A DNA stretch of 64,000 bases from CAZZBK01 sp964652155. GTDB taxonomy: Bacteria > Planctomycetota > Planctomycetia > Pirellulales > PNKZ01. Of this stretch, positions 50,206-57,159 are shown piece after piece. Every line of letters starts with the position of its first letter. The stretch's first letter is position 1. Where the stretch lies: positions 1 to 64,000 of the forward strand of contig CAZZBK010000015.1 of NCBI GenBank assembly GCA_964652155.1. Direction: 5' to 3'. A program made the translations under genes and the position numbers. The notes beneath the pieces were generated by a model. That model made no database searches. It had not been told where the DNA came from and saw only the letters and a list, made by a program, of their open reading frames with translations.

Positions 50206-50840
50206 TCCTGCTCTCCGGGGTTTGTGGAGAGGGCGGCGAGAACAGCGTCGGCAATGCGGAAGCAATATTCCCGACCGTTTCTGTCTTCATCGGCGAACGG
50301 CGTAATGGCCATCTGGCGATCTGCTGGCCAGCGCGCATTATGGATTGTTTCAGCCATTACATCGCGGCTCACCTTCTGAGTGCTGGGCGGTGGGGCGGCG
50401 TAGAGGTCTCGCAAGTTTCGCTGCACCATCTCGCCGGTAAATTGCGCCCAGTGTCTCGGTGTAAATGTGAGATACTTCCCCTTGCCGTGATCGATATCGA
50501 GCGGGTGGGACTTTGTGTCATCACAAATATAATTCCACATCGTCAGCATGGCATTTTTGACAATATCGGGGACGTAACGGTCCAGCGACTCCCCGACCGG
50601 CGCAGCGGGCTGGGCGGCGAGGGCGGCGCGAACTTGTTCCTCAAAATCAGAAACCAGTCGGCTCGCACTTGACGACGCGACGTTGTTGCAAGTCTCAAAC
50701 GCCATATCATCCTTGGCTAGAACCGCAGCATTCCGTCCTCGGACTGCTTTCGCCAGTCGGTCGAACCATTCGGCCGCGCCCCACGCATCGACATTCTCGC
50801 TAAAGAAGCTCATCGGTTGCGCCCTCGTCATTTCATCCAT
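50202..50840 (-). CDS. Hypothetical early protein, 212 residues
   Basis: The protein starts MDEMTRAQPMSFFSENVDAW. The N-terminal helices (AEWFDRLAKAVRGRNAAVLA) and a C-terminal segment (RDVMAETIHNARWPADRQMA, FRIADAVLAALSTNPGEQE) resemble small phage accessory proteins of the Ea22 or Ead type, but the resemblance is weak. It overlaps neighbours at both ends. The function is unknown. Confidence 0.55.
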   Translation of the reverse strand: MDEMTRAQPMSFFSENVDAWGAAEWFDRLAKAVRGRNAAVLAKDDMAFETCNNVASSSASRLVSDFEEQVRAALAAQPAAPVGESLDRYVPDIVKNAMLTMWNYICDDTKSHPLDIDHGKGKYLTFTPRHWAQFTGEMVQRNLRDLYAAPPPSTQKVSRDVMAETIHNARWPADRQMAITPFADEDRNGREYCFRIADAVLAALSTNPGEQE

Positions 50841-51030
50841 GGCTGTTGTCCTTCCTCAGTTCCTGCTTGATCTGGGCGGTCCGGCGATCGACCAGCATCT
50901 TTTGCAGCTCGCGCCGCCGCGATGTGTCACCATCCTCGGCTTTGATGCACGCGATCAGGTACGCGCAGCGGTCCTCGACCGGCATTTTGCGGATGCGGAG
51001 CATGATCCGAAACAATGGCTCTCGTCTCAC
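50833..51030 (-). CDS. 65-residue basic early protein
   Basis: A GTG start at 51030 overlaps the TGA of the upstream membrane peptide. The sequence is MRREPLFRIMLRIRKMPVED, then RCAYLIACIKAEDGDTSRRR and a helical QKMLVDRRTAQIKQELRK. It is probably a small basic regulator. It overlaps the 50202 gene by 8 bases. Confidence 0.5.
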   Translation of the reverse strand: MRREPLFRIMLRIRKMPVEDRCAYLIACIKAEDGDTSRRRELQKMLVDRRTAQIKQELRKDNSHG

Positions 51031-51158
51031 GTCAGCCCGCTCCACTTGTTACGCGCCCAGCTAAACCCAGCCTTGAAGCCCTGGTCGTAGGCGATCGGCC
51101 CGCAGATCACGGCACCCAGCGCAAAGCCCACAGCAAGCAGTCCGATAATCTCAGCCAT
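51027..51158 (-). CDS. 43-residue membrane protein
   Basis: The ATG at 51158 opens MAEIIGLLAVGFALGAVICG with a hydrophobic N-terminal span, then PIAYDQGFKAGFSWARNKWS. The stop forms GTGA with the next gene. It overlaps the methyltransferase gene by 8 bases. It belongs to a set of membrane mini-proteins in this genome. Confidence 0.5.
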   Translation of the reverse strand: MAEIIGLLAVGFALGAVICGPIAYDQGFKAGFSWARNKWSGLT

Positions 51159-51840
51159 TAGGGTAATCTCCCGGTCGCTCAAGTTGCCGCCTGCACGGCG
51201 GAATCCAAATCTGCGGGCGCGGCTCCATCCCCTCGATCCACACCATCCACTTGTACGAGGTCGCCGTCGAAGGCCGCTTCATCTCGCCCGTGCGCTCATC
51301 GAGATAGAGCTTACTCGGGTCGCGCAGCACGCCCTTGTGCATGATGACGCGCTCGGTAAAGACGCCGAGCAGCGTCGGCGGCAACTGCGCAAATAGCTGC
51401 TCGTAGCGTTCGATACCTTCCTCGAACGCTGAGCGAACCAATACCGCCACACCCATCTCTGCCACTTCGATGCCGCGCTTGATGATATCGAGCGCGAGAC
51501 GAAACGGCGGATTGGTGATGATCCAATCGTTCACGACGGCCTGCTGTGTCGGCGCAAACGGCATCAAAAAGTCATGCTGCGGATAGCCAAGGCCATAGTC
51601 GAAGATGTCGCTGGCGACCACCGTACCGAAGTATTCCTTGAGCGGCGCCACCATGTATCCGCGGTTGGCACACGGCTCCCAGCATTGCATGAGCTTGAAA
51701 GCGCGCCGATTTGGATGGAGCGGCAAAATCACATGCTCGAACAGCGCACGCGTCGCCCACGGCGGCGTCGGGAAATCGTCCAGGCTGTCGTGCGCCTCGG
51801 TGCGCTGCTGCATCACTGAACTCGATCGGTTTTGGCTCAT
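51151..51840 (-). CDS. N6-adenine-type DNA methyltransferase-like protein
   Basis: The 229-residue protein contains DFPTPPWATRALFEHVILPL, the catalytic-type motif WIITNPPFRLALDII (NPPF at about 109-112) and AEMGVAVLVRSAFEEGIERY. A separate SAM-binding segment LMQCWEPCANRGYMVAPLK-like is present. NPPF/Y motifs with this order mark N6-adenine methyltransferases, here stand-alone and without a restriction partner nearby. It may protect phage DNA. Its start overlaps the HNH-AP2 gene by four bases. Confidence 0.8.
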   Translation of the reverse strand: MSQNRSSSVMQQRTEAHDSLDDFPTPPWATRALFEHVILPLHPNRRAFKLMQCWEPCANRGYMVAPLKEYFGTVVASDIFDYGLGYPQHDFLMPFAPTQQAVVNDWIITNPPFRLALDIIKRGIEVAEMGVAVLVRSAFEEGIERYEQLFAQLPPTLLGVFTERVIMHKGVLRDPSKLYLDERTGEMKRPSTATSYKWMVWIEGMEPRPQIWIPPCRRQLERPGDYPNG

Positions 51841-52325
51841 GCTGCCCTCGCAAATTCGCCATAGAAATTCTCAGCAGCCGCCAAATAAGCCGCATGAGCT
51901 TCTTCGGGAGTGCCGAACGATCCGAGATGGAATGACTTCCGATCAATCTGTATTTTAGCAACCCAACGGTTCCAGACTCGATGCACGCCCTTAAATCCAC
52001 TAGCATTGTTCTTTTGCGGCCCCCTGTTGGCCATGTTCTGCGAGTGAGTGCCAAGCCGGAGATTTGACCATCTGTTGTTGGTACCATCTACATCTCGATG
52101 GTCGATCCGGGCTTTGGGCCATTCACCAGTCATCATGGCCCACGCGATACGGTGGACCAAAAGGAAGCGGCGATCTAAGCACGTTCGCATGTAGCCTCGT
52201 GCGGTGACGTTGCCAGCCACATCACCAGCCCGAGCTGTCCCGCAGCTCACGCGCCACTTCAAAATCCCGGTTGCAGGGCTATAGGTGAAAACCTCCCGCA
52301 GGCGCTCGACAGATGGAAGGCTCAT
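51837..52325 (-). CDS. HNH homing endonuclease with AP2 DNA-binding domain
   Basis: The 162-residue protein starts at MSLPSVERLREVFTYSPATG. HNH: RIDHRDVDGTNNRWSNLRLG, followed by THSQNMANRGPQKNNASGF. AP2: KGVHRVWNRWVAKIQIDRKS, then HLGSFGTPEEAHAAYLAAAE. It is a paralogue of the 37382 gene with the same architecture and many shared residues (ERLREV/ILxYxPxTG, MTGEWP, GVxRV). It sits between the methyltransferase and a small gene, joined by ATGA overlaps. Confidence 0.88.
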   Translation of the reverse strand: MSLPSVERLREVFTYSPATGILKWRVSCGTARAGDVAGNVTARGYMRTCLDRRFLLVHRIAWAMMTGEWPKARIDHRDVDGTNNRWSNLRLGTHSQNMANRGPQKNNASGFKGVHRVWNRWVAKIQIDRKSFHLGSFGTPEEAHAAYLAAAENFYGEFARAA

Positions 52326-52603
52326 CGCACGATGCCCTTCAACTCGACGAAATCGCCCAGGCAAACGGCCTTGCCCTGCTCGATCAGCTTGACGACGGTC
52401 TTGTCGTGGAACACCGGGCCTCGCTGGCCCGCCGTCCACTTCCAGCCGCCGCCGCTCTTGTTGATGACACGCTTGAGCGGCCGCTTCCGCAGTGCCGCCA
52501 GTGCCTTCAACTCTGCCGGAACGTAGTAGCCATAATCAGCATACGCATAGACGCGAACCTGCCCGGTCTTCTTGCTGACGTACGACTTCCTCCAAACGGC
52601 CAT
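52322..52603 (-). CDS. Hypothetical early protein, 93 residues
   Basis: This basic protein starts MAVWRKSYVSKKTGQVRVYA and contains YADYGYYVPAELKALAALRK, RPLKRVINKSGGGWKWTAG and VFHDKTVVKLIEQGKAVCL. It overlaps HNH genes at both ends. It is probably nucleic-acid associated. No family is recognised. Confidence 0.55.
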   Translation of the reverse strand: MAVWRKSYVSKKTGQVRVYAYADYGYYVPAELKALAALRKRPLKRVINKSGGGWKWTAGQRGPVFHDKTVVKLIEQGKAVCLGDFVELKGIVR

Positions 52604-53124
52604 CAGGCACGCCTCCGCTTCTTCGGCTCGGGTGTCACCCAGCTCTTGGCCTTGACGATATTGCGGATTGTCAGCTTGCCGACCTCGAACGCATCAGCGA
52701 GCCGCGCGATGGTCGCGCCGGTGGGCTTGTGGCCGTACTGCGCGCGGATGATGCTGATCTGCGCTGCGGTGAACAGGGAGGCCGGGTGCTTCTCGCCGTG
52801 CACACGGGTGCCGTGCTCGAGGGAATCGGCAGCGTTCTCGCGCTTGAAAGCCCAACGCAGGTTCCGCGGCGTGTTGCTGGTCTTGTAGCCGTTCCTGTGC
52901 GCGGCATCCATGATCGCGGGGTACGGGCACGGGCCGTGAAAAGCCTCACAAACCAATCGGTTAACGCGCTGCTTTGATCGAGTTCCACCGACATAAAGAT
53001 CAACGACATAGTAGCCGTCGTCATTAAGCTGGAGCTGGCGAACGCGGTTCGCGCTTCTGATCCGGCCCCTGGAACTGGCCTCGTACAGCGGGAACGACGG
53101 GATCTGGCGCCAAACCTCATCCAT
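52603..53124 (-). CDS. HNH homing endonuclease with NUMOD4-like N-terminus
   Basis: The 173-residue protein starts at MDEVWRQIPSFPLYEASSRG (NUMOD4-like), followed by an HNH core (AIMDAAHRNGYKTSNTPRNL, RWAFKRENAADSLEHGTRVH) and a C-terminal helix-turn-helix (IARLADAFEVGKLTIRNIVK) that recognises DNA. This modular order is standard for SPO1-type HNH homing endonucleases. It is joined by overlap to the 52322 gene and to the repressor gene by 8 bases. It is expected to be selfish. Confidence 0.88.
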   Translation of the reverse strand: MDEVWRQIPSFPLYEASSRGRIRSANRVRQLQLNDDGYYVVDLYVGGTRSKQRVNRLVCEAFHGPCPYPAIMDAAHRNGYKTSNTPRNLRWAFKRENAADSLEHGTRVHGEKHPASLFTAAQISIIRAQYGHKPTGATIARLADAFEVGKLTIRNIVKAKSWVTPEPKKRRRA

Positions 53125-53344
53125 TGGTCTTCTCGCGAGCGGCAAGAGCCTGTTCCGTCAGGCCGGTCAGCTCCATGATGACGGCCATTGCCTTCGGGTT
53201 CGGCGTGCGCTCCCCAGCACGCCAAGCGTCTACCGTATAGATGGACAACCTTTTAATGCCCATTTTTTCTTGAACTAAGTCCCTGAATTTACTGGTAGAA
53301 TAACCATTCTCCAGCATCCATTCCGATAGGGCCGTTCGTTCCAT
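53117..53344 (-). CDS. Repressor-like HTH protein (CI/Cro type)
   Basis: The protein has 75 residues from the ATG at 53344. The sequence LSEWMLENGYSTSKFRDLVQ, then EKMGIKRLSIYTVDAWRAGE and RTPNPKAMAVIMELTGLTEQ, shows a lambda-repressor-like HTH, with helix 3 at SIYTVDAWRAG. It is transcribed away from a divergent promoter region that also serves the plus-strand early operon, so it probably controls both directions. It is the first gene of the minus-strand early operon. Confidence 0.75.
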   Translation of the reverse strand: MERTALSEWMLENGYSTSKFRDLVQEKMGIKRLSIYTVDAWRAGERTPNPKAMAVIMELTGLTEQALAAREKTNG

Positions 53345-53467
53345 GAAACTTACTTTCCCACAATTTTGTAGTTTGACATTCTCACAATTAGGCTTATTGT
53401 ACGATTCGTCAAGCAAAAGTTTGACGGAACCCGCAGTGAACTCCCACGACAATAGGAGCCTACCGAT
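53345..53467. promoter_or_regulatory. Divergent control region with operators
   Basis: This is the only clear divergence point in the genome. On the plus strand there is a -35 TTGACA (53373-53378), a 16-base spacer and -10 TATTGT (53395-53400). An inverted repeat ACAAT-TAGGCTT-ATTGT (53384-53400) overlaps the -10, and a second site, ACAATTTTGT, lies at 53360-53369. On the minus strand a TTGACG with TAATTG 16 bases on can serve the repressor gene. AGGAGCC lies 6 bases before the plus-strand ATG. It is likely bound by the 53117 product. Confidence 0.7.
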
Positions 53468-54037
53468 ATGATCCAATTCCCCAACAAGAACATGAGCGTA
53501 GTCGAGAACCAGATCGTTGAGCGGCTGGTGACGGACCTTCTTGCCAACAGCCTTTCGGTCAGCGTTTGGAACGGCGGCGACGAGCCGGAACTCGCTGATT
53601 GCACCGATCTTGAGACGATCATGGCGGCGCTGGCGGCCAGCGATCAGGATGAGCTGACGCTGCGGCACGGCGGCACCGATGGCGCCTACGCTGGCTGGGT
53701 ACGGCTGGTGTGGGGCAACGATCACAGCGTCATCAGCGACTACACCACCCGGTTAGAACCACAGGTGAAGCCCGCCAGCGATCTGGCTGATGATCTGGAG
53801 GAAGGCCGCGCGCAGATCGTCGGAACGCTGGTCGAGGCCGTCCAGCCGGTCGAAGGTGTCCGCGAGACCACCACCAAAATGTGCATTTTCTGGCAGAGCG
53901 AAAGTGCACGAGCCTACGCGGCAGCCCGATGGGAATACGAGAACGGTGCGCTATCACGCACTCCGGCCGCGCAAGAGCGCGCGGCTGAATTCGCCCGCGA
54001 GGTTGAAATTCGATTGTCGCAATTGGTTGGCTACTGA
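53468..54037 (+). CDS. Hypothetical first gene of the plus-strand operon
   Basis: The 189-residue protein starts MIQFPNKNMSVVENQIVERL. It is acidic, with alpha/beta character and a long helical middle (SDLADDLEEGRAQIVGTLVE) and C-terminus. Position next to the repressor-controlled promoter is where many phages put anti-repressor or early regulatory genes, but there is no motif to confirm it. It overlaps the membrane peptide gene at 54037. Confidence 0.6.
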   Translation: MIQFPNKNMSVVENQIVERLVTDLLANSLSVSVWNGGDEPELADCTDLETIMAALAASDQDELTLRHGGTDGAYAGWVRLVWGNDHSVISDYTTRLEPQVKPASDLADDLEEGRAQIVGTLVEAVQPVEGVRETTTKMCIFWQSESARAYAAARWEYENGALSRTPAAQERAAEFAREVEIRLSQLVGY

Positions 54038-54138
54038 TGACCGCCTCGAACGACATAGCGGTGATTGCGACCGGGCTTGGCTCGGTCGCTTTTGCCATCG
54101 TCCTCGCTTTCATCATTGTACCGATGGTGGTGTCATGA
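54037..54138 (+). CDS. 33-residue membrane peptide
   Basis: MTASNDIAVIATGLGSVAFA continues IVLAFIIVPMVVS, with one hydrophobic span filling most of it. Start and stop overlap neighbours (TGATG, ATGA). Small membrane early protein. Confidence 0.5.
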   Translation: MTASNDIAVIATGLGSVAFAIVLAFIIVPMVVS

Positions 54139-54356
54139 CCCAGCGCGACATACAGCGTGCCCGTGAACGATTTGCCTACATGGTGTCCGAGAAGGCCGCC
54201 CGCGATGAGCTTCGCTTCCAGCGGGTGCTGGGAGTGGAGTGGATCGACGCTTACCTCAATGCCTGGAAGATCAGCGACGAGGTTGTTGAGCTTGTTTATT
54301 CGGAGGATCGGCCGGCAGTGCATCTGCCGTGTCGCTATGTGAGGAAACCGCGATGA
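54135..54356 (+). CDS. Hypothetical protein, 73 residues
   Basis: The protein starts MTQRDIQRARERFAYMVSEK, has a helical pattern (ARDELRFQRVLGVEWIDAYL) and ends CRYVRKPR. ATGA overlap with both neighbours. No family is recognised. Confidence 0.55.
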   Translation: MTQRDIQRARERFAYMVSEKAARDELRFQRVLGVEWIDAYLNAWKISDEVVELVYSEDRPAVHLPCRYVRKPR

Positions 54357-54835
54357 ATGATCAGCGCTACGACGATCTGACAGGACAGAGGTTTGGTCGC
54401 CTCGTAGCGCTGCGCTACATCCGAGGCGGGAATGGTGCCAAGTGGGAATGCGAGTGTGATTGCGGGAACGTGACAACGCCAGCGCGAAATGAGCTGAAGC
54501 GCGGCACAACCATCTCGTGCGGTTGCTTTGCCATAGAGAAAGCGTCTCGGCAGATGACCAAGCACGGTTTGCACCGAACTAAGGAATACAAGGCTTGGTG
54601 CGGCATGATCGATCGCTGCGAGGGATCGACGCGAGAATTGTACGTTCGGCGCTATCAGGGGCGAGGAATTACCGTTTGCGATGAATGGCGACACGACTTT
54701 CAGGCGTTTTTGGATCACATCGGCCCAGCCCCAAGCCGTCGCCATTCTGTAGACCGGATAAAGAACGACCGAGGGTACGAGCCCGGCAACGTGCGTTGGG
54801 CGACGGCCAAAGAGCAAGCCAACAACAGAGGATAG
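54353..54835 (+). CDS. Zinc-ribbon HNH-like phage protein
   Basis: The 160-residue protein has DDLTGQRFGRLVALRYI, a zinc ribbon (WECECDCGNVTTPAR...SCGCF) and a C-terminal HNH-like motif (SVDRIKNDRGYEPGNVRWAT). The family is widespread in phages and resembles homing HNH/AP2 proteins. It starts at the ATG at 54353 that overlaps the previous stop. It is probably a mobile nuclease. Confidence 0.7.
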   Translation: MNDQRYDDLTGQRFGRLVALRYIRGGNGAKWECECDCGNVTTPARNELKRGTTISCGCFAIEKASRQMTKHGLHRTKEYKAWCGMIDRCEGSTRELYVRRYQGRGITVCDEWRHDFQAFLDHIGPAPSRRHSVDRIKNDRGYEPGNVRWATAKEQANNRG

Positions 54836-54839
54836 AGCT

Positions 54840-55964
54840 ATGGCATGGGACAATTGGAGACGTCGGCTGGCTGGCGAGAAGGTAACCACCTATCTGCAGC
54901 CACAATTTGAAGACGAGGGCTATTACCGCAAGCCGATTGTGGAGCCTGTGCTCGGCCTGAACGGCAAGACGAACGGGCAGAAACGAATCATCGGCTGGAC
55001 GCCTGTCGCCTACTTCATCGACCGTGGAAAGTTGTGCGGCATAATTGGCGACCGCGACATGGCCGCCAACGAAGTCAGTGACGAGAGCTTGTGGTCATGG
55101 GTGTGCAAACATCCGGTCAAGGAAGAGACATTCCGTGCTGTACTGGATCGCGGCGAGCCGTGGCCGGATGCGTCGCCGGCCGCTGCGTTCAATAAGGACA
55201 TGGCAAAGCCGGAGCTGACGCCCGATCAGGTGCTCGACAAGGCCATGGGCGCCGACGCGGACGATCAGGAGGCGCTTGCGATCGGCCTGGGCCACAACAA
55301 GCAGCCCGTGGTCGAGCCGCACGTCGAGCACAGCGAGGCGATCGAGAACGCCATCCGCGCGGCAAAGGATCTGGAAGTCAAGGACGAGGCCACGGCGGCG
55401 ATCGTCACCGGGTCGATCAACCGGATTGCGGAGCTGCGACTTGCAGCGACGAAGAAGGGCAAATCGCTCTACCAGCCGATTTACCAGCAATACAAGACGG
55501 TCATGGGGCAGTGGACTCCGATGATCGAGAAGGCCGAGGGCTGGGAGAAGGTGCTGAACAAGCGGTACCTGACGTGGCGCGCGGCCGAGAAGAAGAAGGC
55601 CGACGATGCCGAGCGCGAACGGCTCGCCGAGGTCCAGCGAATTGAAGAAGCGAACGCTCGCGCGGCTGACCGCGCGATCGGTAGGGGCGAGCCGGAACCA
55701 GAGCCGGTTTACCCCGAGGAGGTGCTGCCGGCGCCGACGCCAGCCCCGGCGCCGGTGGCACCGACCTATCGCGCAGCAGGCCAGCGCACCGCACCGAAGG
55801 AGGTCGAACGCTGGTGGATCGATGGCGTCGATGATTTCGACGCTCTCTACAATCACTTCAAGAGCCACGCCGACGTTCGGAGTGTTCTTACCGCTTTGGC
55901 AACCGCTGCCATCAAGAACGGTCAGGAAGTGCCCGGCACCCGCCGCCACTTTGGCCTGATCTGA
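54840..55964 (+). CDS. Recombination-operon protein with coiled-coil middle
   Basis: The 374-residue protein starts MAWDNWRRRLAGEKVTTYLQ. The N-terminal globular part (PVAYFIDRGKLCGIIGDRDM) is followed by a long helical and coiled-coil region (WRAAEKKKADDAERERLAEV) and a Pro/Glu linker (EPEPEPVYPEEVLPAPTPAP). The C-terminal segment WIDGVDDFDALYNHFKSHAD resembles the DNA-binding ends seen in phage recombination accessory proteins. It is immediately upstream of GIY-YIG, exonuclease and ERF genes. Confidence 0.6.
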   Translation: MAWDNWRRRLAGEKVTTYLQPQFEDEGYYRKPIVEPVLGLNGKTNGQKRIIGWTPVAYFIDRGKLCGIIGDRDMAANEVSDESLWSWVCKHPVKEETFRAVLDRGEPWPDASPAAAFNKDMAKPELTPDQVLDKAMGADADDQEALAIGLGHNKQPVVEPHVEHSEAIENAIRAAKDLEVKDEATAAIVTGSINRIAELRLAATKKGKSLYQPIYQQYKTVMGQWTPMIEKAEGWEKVLNKRYLTWRAAEKKKADDAERERLAEVQRIEEANARAADRAIGRGEPEPEPVYPEEVLPAPTPAPAPVAPTYRAAGQRTAPKEVERWWIDGVDDFDALYNHFKSHADVRSVLTALATAAIKNGQEVPGTRRHFGLI

Positions 55965-56479
55965 TGAGGGTTATCTACCAGATCAAGTTTGTGGGCGGCC
56001 GCAAGTCGTACATCGGCTCGACGAACAACTTCGACAATCGTCGGCGTCGGCATGTCACGGAACTGCGAAAAGGAGCCCACCACTGCCGCATTCTGCAGAG
56101 GGCCTTTGTCAAATATGGTGAGGCTGCGATGCAGTGGGCGGTGCTTGAGACGGTAGATGATCGCTCGATGCTAATAGAGCGTGAGCAGGCTTGGCTCGAT
56201 GCCTATGCCGGCAAGCTCTACAATTCGTCTCCAACGGCACTCTCGCGACTCGGCGCAGTCGTGTCGCTGGCGACGAGGAGAAAACTGAGCAAGGCTTTGC
56301 TCGGCAATAAGAACAACCGGAAAGTGATGGCACCATTCTGCGGTCGTGGTCACCCGATGGCCGGAGAAAATCTGTACGAGTACAAATTGAGCAGCGGGCG
56401 AACCTGCCGAGGATGCAGACTGTGTTTTCGGATCAACGCCAAAAACCAACGGGCAAAAAGGAAAGCAAAATGTATCTGA
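55964..56479 (+). CDS. GIY-YIG endonuclease
   Basis: The 171-residue protein has VIYQIKFVGGRKSYIGSTNN, then FDNRRRRHVTELRKGAHHCR, a Glu-containing LIEREQAWLDAYAGKLYN and a C-terminal zinc-like Cys set (APFCGRGHPMAG, CRGCRLCFRI). This is the family order: a GIY-YIG-like start, a conserved Arg and a metal-binding Glu. It is a free-standing homing endonuclease type. It overlaps the exonuclease start by 10 bases. Confidence 0.85.
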   Translation: MRVIYQIKFVGGRKSYIGSTNNFDNRRRRHVTELRKGAHHCRILQRAFVKYGEAAMQWAVLETVDDRSMLIEREQAWLDAYAGKLYNSSPTALSRLGAVVSLATRRKLSKALLGNKNNRKVMAPFCGRGHPMAGENLYEYKLSSGRTCRGCRLCFRINAKNQRAKRKAKCI

Positions 56480-57159
56480 TTATAGACACTGAGAACACCG
56501 GACTCTTTCGCCACCACAATATTTTGGCGGACGGCACCAAGGTGACGGCTCGCTCCGACGAGCCGGGGCAACCGCGCATGGCGGAATACGCCCATGTGCT
56601 GGTCGATGACGACTTCAACGTCGTCGATCAATATCAGCAATACGTCATCCCGCACGGATGGCAGAACGAGGATCGTTCGCCGATGCTGGAAATGCCGGAA
56701 GGCGCTTTTGCAATCCACGGCCTGTCGATGGACTTTCTCCGTGGGAACGGACAGCCGGTAGAGAACGCGCTGAACAGCTACACCAACTACATCCTTAACG
56801 GAGCGGTGTTGCTTGGCTTCAATGCCCAGCACGACGGACGGCAGATCCGCGCCGAGCTGCGCCACGCCGGCCGCGACGATCTGTTCGAGAAGACGCCGAA
56901 TATCTGCGCGATGCGCTCGATCACCTCGAACTACAAGGGGCAGGTGAAGAAGCTCAACGGCAAGGGTGGCTTTCCCAGGCTGATAGACGCCGCGGCGCAT
57001 TTCGGTATCCCCTATGCCGAGGACAAGCGCCACAGCGCACTCGAAGACGCCAAGGTCACCGCCCAGGTCGCAAAATGCTTGCACGAGCGCGGGCTGTTGC
57101 TGCCGGCCGAGGTCCACTACGCAAAGCATTTTGAAGGCCGCCAGGGAGAAGTCGCGTGA
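56470..57159 (+). CDS. DnaQ-like 3'-5' exonuclease
   Basis: The 229-residue protein starts at the ATG at 56470. Exo motifs: MYLIIDTENTGLFRHHNILA (motif I, D-E), GAVLLGFNAQHDGRQIRAE (motif II) and EDKRHSALEDAKVTAQVAK (motif III, H..LEDA, DEDDh type). In this operon such nucleases supply proofreading or 5' end processing for recombination. It overlaps the GIY-YIG gene by 10 bases and the ERF gene by four. Confidence 0.85.
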   Translation: MYLIIDTENTGLFRHHNILADGTKVTARSDEPGQPRMAEYAHVLVDDDFNVVDQYQQYVIPHGWQNEDRSPMLEMPEGAFAIHGLSMDFLRGNGQPVENALNSYTNYILNGAVLLGFNAQHDGRQIRAELRHAGRDDLFEKTPNICAMRSITSNYKGQVKKLNGKGGFPRLIDAAAHFGIPYAEDKRHSALEDAKVTAQVAKCLHERGLLLPAEVHYAKHFEGRQGEVA

